In this document: positions 57,539 to 64,000 of the stretch, one piece after another
How positions within the stretch are numbered: the stretch's first letter is position 1
How the letters are laid out: each line of letters opens with the position of its first letter
Source of the DNA: Tilletia caries
Taxonomy: Eukaryota; Basidiomycota; Exobasidiomycetes; Tilletiales; Tilletiaceae
Direction of reading: 5' to 3'
Assembly: GCA_032718865.1 (NCBI GenBank)
Contig: JALUTQ010000038.1
Location: 310,001-374,000 of the forward strand
DNA: 64,000 nucleotides
The notes under the pieces: generated by a model
The model's input: only the letters and a program-made list of their open reading frames with translations
What the model was told of the DNA's origin: nothing
The model's database searches: none
Made by a program: the position numbers and the translations under genes

Positions 57539-59282
57539 GTGAGTGTGAACGGGCAATATCGACTGGGGCTCATTAGTAACCCACTGTCAATCACCGTTAC
57601 AGCGGAAGTGAGGAAGGTTAAGACACTGGTATTGTGCAACTCACCGGGGACAACAGGGCCCTGCGTAAACCACTCGCCAAGGACAAGAGAGGTACTCGCC
57701 CGAAAGTCGGAACGGGAAGGGGTCCGCAACCTCATGTGTCCCTGGTTCGACAGATCAAGTGATCAGACGATCAGGACTGTAGTAGCCGGCACCTGACTGT
57801 GCGGAAGACGCCGCTGGAAGGCGTACCATCATGTAATAGTGGTGGATGTGGGCAGAAGAAGTGCTGCTTTCGTTGTGCTGATGGGCATACGTGCGTACCC
57901 GCGTCGATTCCGCGTCACTTCTCATACCCCCAAGCCCGTCGCCTCAAACGAGGGTGGGCGATAGGCGACCAAGCAGCATGGATCCAACAGAGGATGGCTG
58001 TGGCACGCAGACGACAGGGTGCTGGAGCGACGGCCTGAAAACGAGGAAGGGCGGAGGAAGGTTGGCCGACAGATGGGAAGGCGTTGGAAGACAGCAAGCG
58101 CTCGTCCGAAGCACAAGGCAGGGTGCAAGGGGCCGGGAGAGGACGTGAAAGCAGCGTGCCTGGCGCAAGGAGCCCCAAATGCTGGATGCTGGAGAACAGG
58201 GGAGGAAGGCAAAGAGACCTTAGCATGAGAGAAAGGGTCAGCCAAAATGAATCTTGGCGTTTTCTTCATCGTCTCGGGGAAGAATTGTCAGTCCTGCTAT
58301 GCGACGAGAAGCGGAGAGCGCCGCTGGCTTTACAGAACCTGAAGAAACGTACTACATAGAGAGTGAGCAGAGGATGTGGACGTGGTTCTACTTGGTTCTG
58401 AGATGTGGATTTGCAAGGTGAGGCCGAGAAAGAGAAGGTGGAGCTGGGAAGGTCGACGATGACATCGAGGGTGCGTCGCAAGCAGGAGCTCTTCGTCGCG
58501 GCCAATACGTACAGTTTTGGGCTGCTCGTGACCCAAGGGCAAGCGCGTGGCCTCCTACCTTTACCATGGGGAGCCTGTCTTTGCCTCACACGTTGCTGGC
58601 GATGTGGTGGACGTGCAGAGAGTTCCGCATCATCCTCGTTGTCGAGAGCATCGCTACCTCTCGACCGTTGCCATGCAGCGACTAGTACTCAACACCACCT
58701 CCCTTCGAATCGACGATGATGGCAAGAGGACAGATATCAACAATAACAGATTTCAAACAGAAGGCGAAGACACGAGCTGATTGCGGGAGCGGGTACGGAC
58801 GCCAAGTGGAGGAGTCAAGATTCAAGGTCGGGCATCTTGGTTATGAATTTGGGCTGCTGGTGCCGGTCGGTGCCCGGGTTACAGGCGTTCGCCGGAGGGT
58901 GAACGATGAGGGCGTGAGACGAGACGAAGGCGAGACAGCAGTACGATGCGATGCGGGACGAGGTGGAAAGATCGAAAGTTGCTATTTGATTGAAGTTTGG
59001 TAGACGGGTACACCGAGAATCGATTCTGGGAAGGCGAAATGCAGATGCGAGGTTTGTTCGGACGATGCTATCTTCGTGTCTTGTTTTCTGAGACTGAGCG
59101 CAGAGCCGCGAATGACTGCGCCGCTAGGTTGCGAGCATTATTGTATCTTGATGTATGTTGTATTTATAGTCCTGGACGCTGGCTTGAGTCCGTTCCGGTG
59201 ATAATGCTGCGACGAGGGAACGATGTTGATGACGAGGTCCGAGGAGCAAAGGTCCTGTTTGTTGCACAGGTAATGCGAGCCT
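57539..59282. other. Gene-poor region
   Basis: About 1.7 kb in which I see only short unsupported open frames and no family similarity. Confidence 0.4.
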
Positions 59283-59801
59283 TCAGCGGCGGCAGAAAAC
59301 GAGAATGGGAAGCCGACTAGGTCTGTCGGAGTTCCTGGAGGAGCCAGCGGAGCGAGAAATCGCGGATGACTCGTTACTCTCGACGCTTCCGAAGGAAGAA
59401 GCGACGGAAGTGCGACCTCCAGAACTGCCAGTGGGGTCCAGAGCGATGGGACCAATGATCTCGCACTTGGCAGGGGTGGAGTGGAGCAGGGCCAATGTCC
59501 GGACCGGGATGGACGACGGCGTACGCTCAACGACGTGCTTCAGCGTGATGTGCCTGCCGATGATGCTGGGCAGGAACGATAGGCGGCGAGGTGTCCGCGG
59601 TGGGCCGGAGATCATGCCGAAACCGAGCAGGAAGTACGAGAGATGGTTCGACATCGAGGCTTTGTCGACAGATTCATCGTCATCGCCGTTGTTGGTGCCC
59701 GTGGCGCTGTTCGTGTAGGGCTCTTCATCAGCGGACGTAGTGAGTTGCTGGGCAGGCTGGTAGGAAGAGTTGACCTGGGCAACAGATATTGACAGCGGCA
59801 T
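59283..59801 (-). CDS. Hypothetical short protein
   Basis: An open frame of 172 codons from ATG 59801 (MPLSISVAQVNSS) to TGA at 59283. It has a short hydrophobic stretch (LSYFLLGFGMISG) and a Ser-rich C-terminus. No recognised domain, no introns, and the frame stays open upstream into repeat DNA. It may be chance in GC-rich sequence; kept because it is the only candidate in a 4-kb gap. Confidence 0.25.
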   Translation of the reverse strand: MPLSISVAQVNSSYQPAQQLTTSADEEPYTNSATGTNNGDDDESVDKASMSNHLSYFLLGFGMISGPPRTPRRLSFLPSIIGRHITLKHVVERTPSSIPVRTLALLHSTPAKCEIIGPIALDPTGSSGGRTSVASSFGSVESNESSAISRSAGSSRNSDRPSRLPILVFCRR

Positions 59802-59826
59802 GGTGGTAGTAGGAGTCACGGTGTGG

Positions 59827-59828
<2 letters not shown>

Positions 59829-59864
<36 letters not shown>
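59829..59864 (+). repeat. GT dinucleotide microsatellite
   Basis: An almost pure run of GT/TG of about 34 bp, followed by more GT- and GC-alternating DNA to about 59950. Confidence 0.95.
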
Positions 59865-59866
<2 letters not shown>

Positions 59867-61419
59867 CGCGCGTGTGTATATGCAAAGGTATGCGTGTGTA
59901 TGCGCGCGTATGTGTATGTAGCGGTGTATATGCGGGTTTGTGTAGGTGTGGGTGTGAAGATCTGGGAGGAGATGAAGGAAGGGGACGGGGATAGTGAAAG
60001 GGATGGCCTCCTTTTAAGCCAAGATGTTCAGTATGACGAGCTCCCTGTGAGGGATAGCAACAACCCCACAGCTGTGCCGTTGTCTGGTCGATCACGAGCA
60101 AGAAAATGGGTGAACTCACTGGGACGAGGTGGAAGTTGGATGTTCCCACTCAGCGGGAGAAAAAAGGCAGACAAGGTGGCCTGTGCTTTAGGATCCTAGG
60201 CTATGGATGAATCGACATCAACATCGGGAGACGCATGAGATGATAAAGCTTGGGCTTGGTGAGATCCCCAGGTTTCGAGGAGTAATCCGGCAGTAGGGCC
60301 ACCGCTTTGAGCGAGCGAGCGAGCGCGCTGGGATGATGTTTGATCTGCAAGGGAAGACCATGAAGATCATGTATGATCTGCGTTCAGAGGCTGCATGTCA
60401 GTCTCTGATAGCCTAGTAGCTGTGCAGCATCAAGGAATGTCCAGGAACGCTGTGGGTAGGCTCTCGCGCTTGATCCTGGGATGGCTGTCGACTGTGAACC
60501 TGGCTTTGTTCGCCCCTCGGACGCTCGTGACTTCCGTCGTGGGGACAGGTGAAATCGGCTACTGCCAGCATGAAAGACCCGCGCACTGAAGAGAAAACAT
60601 CCAGGAAGGAGATTCAGAGGTGGTGAGCTCGTCACTGTGCGCTGGCCCGGGGGAGGGTACTCATGCATTTCTGGTGGAAGCCAGAGCAAGGGGCGGCAGA
60701 CCTGGTCAGCCTTGGGAAGGAGATGTCAGCGTAGAGTATCAGAACCGTTGTGCGGAAGTCTCAGCCACCCTCCCTGTGCCGGCGACGATGCGAGACTGAG
60801 GAGAGCAGGGGTCTCCTGAACGGCCTTGTATCGCTGTGGTCGTCGAGGTCGTCCGCTGCATCCATTCCTGGATGCCAGGCGGAATGGAATGGGCGAGCAA
60901 GGTAAACAAATGGCATTCGGCGGGCCCCGGGCGTTGTTCCGGCTGCTTCCGTCGGTGTGGTGTTTCCTGTTGCTATGCAGCTTCACAGAATCGACCATGA
61001 CTCCCCCAGCAGCTGGCAAGTGGCAATAACCGTCATCGCCAACCGCGGCAGGCCGGCAGCAGCACGATCCTCTTTCCCACTCTCTCTCGCCTCGCCTTCT
61101 GAGGATGGAGGGAGTACATTATGGCCAGGGAGGCGCAGTGACCCTGAAATCCCAACGGACAGGCGGAGTGGCTCACATCGGAGGTGAACTGAACTGACAG
61201 TGACTGGTCCATCATTCTCATCTCCCTCGCACTCCCCGTCCTTCTCCATCTCCTGAACGCAATGTAGAGCGGCGAAACATCAAAGCTGTGATATTTCCGA
61301 AAGGAGACGTCGTAAAACGAGAGCCGGAGAGCAAGAAGGTATGCGACTCTGCCCACTACATCAGAGGGAGAGTAGGCACGGTCGAGAGGGCAAGAAGGAG
61401 AACATGATCCCCGATCGAA
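59865..61419. other. Gene-poor region
   Basis: About 1.5 kb with no supported gene. A GAGC tandem (about 60310-60328) is the only short repeat noticed. Confidence 0.4.
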
Positions 61420-62051
61420 TCAGACTTGTTTTGAATTTTGCTTGATCGCCTCCGTCGCCTGGGCTGCTGCTGCCTCTGGGTTGGCTCGGCGCCAGCTGTG
61501 AGAAGAAAGAGGGGGTAAAACCAAACAGGCACGCCAAGGTCAGAAAAATCAAAAGCTTCCTTCCGGAACGTGCCCCCACTCCCGAGCGGTGGGGTAGGGA
61601 TCCTTGGTTAAACTCACTCCCAGATTCGGTAGAGCTGCATCATCCCTGTTAGACCGACGAATCCATTCACGGCGGCGAGCGAGTAGTTGACCGGTGTGAT
61701 GACGAGCGAGTATCTGCCGGGGGGGGGGGAAGACATAACGCAATCAGCAAAGGATCAACCAAATCCAACCTCCCTGATTATGCCCCGCGAGAATGGCCTC
61801 TTTCTCTCCAAAGAAGGAAGATCCCAGCGAGAAAAGACTCACCGAACCCAAATAGCACCCGTCAGCGCCAACGCCGCGTTCTGGCTCAGCGAGAGCTTCT
61901 CCGCCGGACGTTGGAGATCCTTCACCCCGGCCGCGACCAGACACCACTTCATCACCGGCGCCCAGAAGAAGACGGTCCGCGGACCGGCGGGGTGGTCCAT
62001 GAAGGCCTTGAAGGACGAGCGCGTCGCGGCGCTGGTCGCTGCTGATGACAT
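61420..62051 (-). CDS. Mitochondrial pyruvate carrier subunit (MPC2/MPC3 type)
   Basis: One half of the heterodimer that carries pyruvate across the inner mitochondrial membrane. Exons 61843-62051, 61618-61713 and 61420-61495 join in frame to 126 residues, the normal MPC size. Family sequence is unmistakable: FFWAPVMKWCLVAAG, DLQRPAEKLSLSQNAAL, ALTGAIWVRYSLVITPVNYSL and FVGLTGMMQLYRIWDW. The last exon supplies a hydrophilic tail ending NSKQV; reading through the second donor would instead stop at once after YRIWE, so the splice decides the C-terminus. A poly-G tract interrupts the first intron. A dihydroxy-acid dehydratase gene ends 470 bp upstream on the same strand. Confidence 0.93.
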
Positions 62052-62520
62052 GGTTTTCTGTGGTGTGGGAGGTGGGAGGTGGGGATGTGCTTTGAGGAGC
62101 GTAAACTTCGCAGGGGCGGTTGGGGCTGAGGAGACGTGGGCCTGGAGCAGTCGAACTGGGGACGATTGGGAAGGCGAGAGAGGGGGAGCGGCTGGCCTGC
62201 AAAAAAGAGCGAGCAGAACTGTCGAAGGGCAGGTGGATGAGATGGAAGTAGTCAGTGCTGTCTGGACTATGGAGCCGTCAAATTGTGGGTGGGGTTGAGC
62301 GGCGACTGGCGGAGTCATCCCAGCAAAATAAGCGCACGGACTTCGCCCAGCTCATCACACAGCGCATCAACAGCACCCAACGGCGCGACTCTCATTTTGC
62401 AAGACAGGGAAGAAGAATAACGAATGAATGTAATGGATGGATTGTACGATGGACCTGCCAGGATTAGCCTGCAATACACGTCCACTCCCGCGGGCCTCTT
62501 CTCCAAAGGAGACTTGCCCC
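62052..62520. other. Intergenic region, MPC promoter
   Basis: Between the dihydroxy-acid dehydratase stop and the pyruvate carrier start, both on the minus strand. No further feature recognised. Confidence 0.4.
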
Positions 62521-64000
62521 TCACAAGTCGGTAACGCATCTGGACGGAGAGAGCGAAGGAACGAAGAAGCATCAGCATGCGAAGCGGGACTCGGGTATCG
62601 CAAAACAGAAATGCCAGAATAAAGAAAAACTCACCCCAGACTCGCATTGCTCACGTTGCGCACATACTTGAGCAGATGCCCCGACGTAGCCTTGAGCGGC
62701 AACGGCTTCCACGTAGATTTCCGCTCCTCCAGCTCGGCCGCACTCACACTGGTCACATCCAGCGTGTTCGTCTCCGCATCGATCAGGATGGTGTCGCCGT
62801 CGCGTACGAGACCGATCGGCCCGCCTTCTTGTGCCTCGGGGACCTGTGGGGTTCGGGAACAAAGCGAGCATGGTGAGCGCCGTTGTTAGAGTACGATATG
62901 AGAGAGAGAGAGAGCGGGAGGGAAGACAGACGTACCACATGTCCGATGACGAATCCGTGCGAACCACCACTGAAGCGACCGTCAGTCAGACAGGCCACGT
63001 CCATCCCCAGCCCAGCGCCCATAATTAGACTGGTCGGCTTGAGCATCTCCGGCATGCCCGGGCCCGCCTTAGGACCCTTGTACCGGAGCACCACCACGGT
63101 CTTCTCGCCCTTCTTGAGCTCGCCCTTCTCGACAGCCTCGACGAAGCTTTCTTCGGTGTCAAAGCAGCGCGCTTTACCCTCGAAGCGGAGGCCTTCCTTT
63201 CCTGTGATCTTGGCCACCGCTCCACCGGGGGCGAGGTTGCCCTTGAGGATGCGGATGTGGCCGGAGGCTTTGAGAGGCTTGTTCACCGGTCGGACGACGT
63301 CCTGGTTCATGGAGGAGAGGGTGCCGCGTTCGTGTGTCCAGCGATCGACATTCTCGGCCAGGGTCTTTCCGGTGACGGTGATGTGCTCTCCCTTCATAAG
63401 CTTGTTCTCGATGAGGTAGTGGATGATGGTGGGGATGCCGTTGATCCTCTTGAAGACGTCCTCCATCACGTACTTGCCTGATGGCTTGAGATCGGCGAGG
63501 AAGGGAGTCCTGTCGCTGATGGTTTGGAAGTCGTCGATGGTGAGCTTGACGCCGACGCTGTGGGCGATTGCGATGAGGTGGAGGACGACATTGGTGGAAC
63601 CACCGAGAGCCATGGTGAGGGCCTGGAGATAAAAATACAAAGAGGGTGAGCACTTGAGGAAAAAGAGTGACGCCCTACCCTCACCTGCTCCGGATGGAAC
63701 TCACGATGGCATCCTCGAAAGCAGAGCGGGTCATGATGTCGCGGGGTCGGATGTTCTTCTCGAGAATGTTGCGGAGAGCCTGTCCAACTTCGTCACACTC
63801 CCCGTGCTTCTCTGGGTATTCCGCAGGGAAAGAAGAGGAGCCTGGAAGGGTCATGCCCAGTGCCTCAGCGCACGAGGCAATGGTGTTGGCAGCTGCGACA
63901 ATAGGGAACAAGAGAACGCGCAAAGGGGGGGTGAGCTTTCATATGCTGCACCTAGAGCACTACAGCCTTTCGTCTGAGATATGCCGAGAGAAGACGCACT
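62521..64000 (-). CDS. ILV3: Dihydroxy-acid dehydratase, 5' part outside the window
   Basis: Dehydrates dihydroxy-acids in mitochondrial valine, isoleucine and leucine synthesis; an iron-sulfur enzyme. Exons seen: 63705-63892, 62936-63622, 62635-62843 and 62521-62539, all GT-AG, consistent in phase. The retained part starts at [13 protein letters not shown] and includes [59 protein letters not shown] (in two pieces of the same exon), [19 protein letters not shown] and [16 protein letters not shown]. The final exon has only 19 nt and supplies CVTDL. The sequence at 63893-63999 looks like an intron whose donor GTGCGT sits at the window edge. That would leave a single exon base at 64000, completing the Thr before ANT. 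Roughly the N-terminal half is missing. Confidence 0.93.

Noticed and set aside
1..64000. CRISPR arrays, bacterial operons or phage genes
   Set aside because: Spliced genes, a eukaryotic initiator tRNA and DIRS-like retroelements show nuclear fungal DNA. No regularly spaced repeat-spacer structure was seen.

Overview
The window is nuclear DNA of a filamentous or dimorphic fungus, most likely a basidiomycete. Genes carry many short GT-AG introns (about 50-110 nt, mostly GTGAGT donors), coding DNA is GC-rich, and a multi-exon chitin synthase, cyanase and two DIRS-like retroelements are present. I cannot name the genus; a smut-related or other basidiomycete yeast lineage is a guess. All gene models below were spliced by hand. 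Each host gene called intact closes in frame.

Layout. 1-3.1 kb: gene-free, with a 640-bp element bounded by 41-bp inverted repeats. 3.1-4.2 kb (+): METTL7-like methyltransferase. 4.8-6.7 kb (+): a decayed partial copy of the RNA polymerase I A49 gene, whose intact parent lies inverted at 46.0-48.1 kb. 6.8-12.1 kb (-): 20-exon chitin synthase with a 4-nt exon. 12.55-16.2 kb (+): valyl-tRNA synthetase with an apparent alternative mitochondrial start. 16.9-18.7 kb (-): hexose transporter. 21.3-26.3 kb (+): DIRS-like retrotransposon with a broken RT and a broken recombinase. 27.2-28.7 kb (-): DNAJC9-like protein. 29.2-32.7 kb (-): CSC1/TMEM63-type channel. 33.2-34.3 kb (-): cyanase made of 8 exons, five of them 27 nt or less. 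34.4 kb (-): initiator tRNA-Met. 34.5-41.0 kb (-): a second DIRS-like element with three long overlapping open frames. 41.0-41.7 kb: clusters of short palindromes. 42.05-45.4 kb (+): large fungal protein of unknown function. 46.0-48.1 kb (-): RPA49. 48.6-52.1 kb (+): mitochondrial-type PPR protein. 52.4-55.3 kb (+): dynein light intermediate chain. 55.7-57.4 kb (-): secreted alpha/beta-hydrolase pseudogene split by a 307-bp MITE. 61.4-62.1 kb (-): mitochondrial pyruvate carrier subunit. 62.5-64.0 kb (-): 3' part of dihydroxy-acid dehydratase, running off the window.

The host genes are mostly housekeeping and do not form a pathway cluster. The only functional pairing is the pyruvate carrier beside dihydroxy-acid dehydratase, since mitochondrial pyruvate feeds valine/isoleucine synthesis. 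The unusual content is the microexons, two different tyrosine-recombinase retroelements, non-autonomous inverted-repeat elements, and a recent inverted duplication with pseudogene decay.
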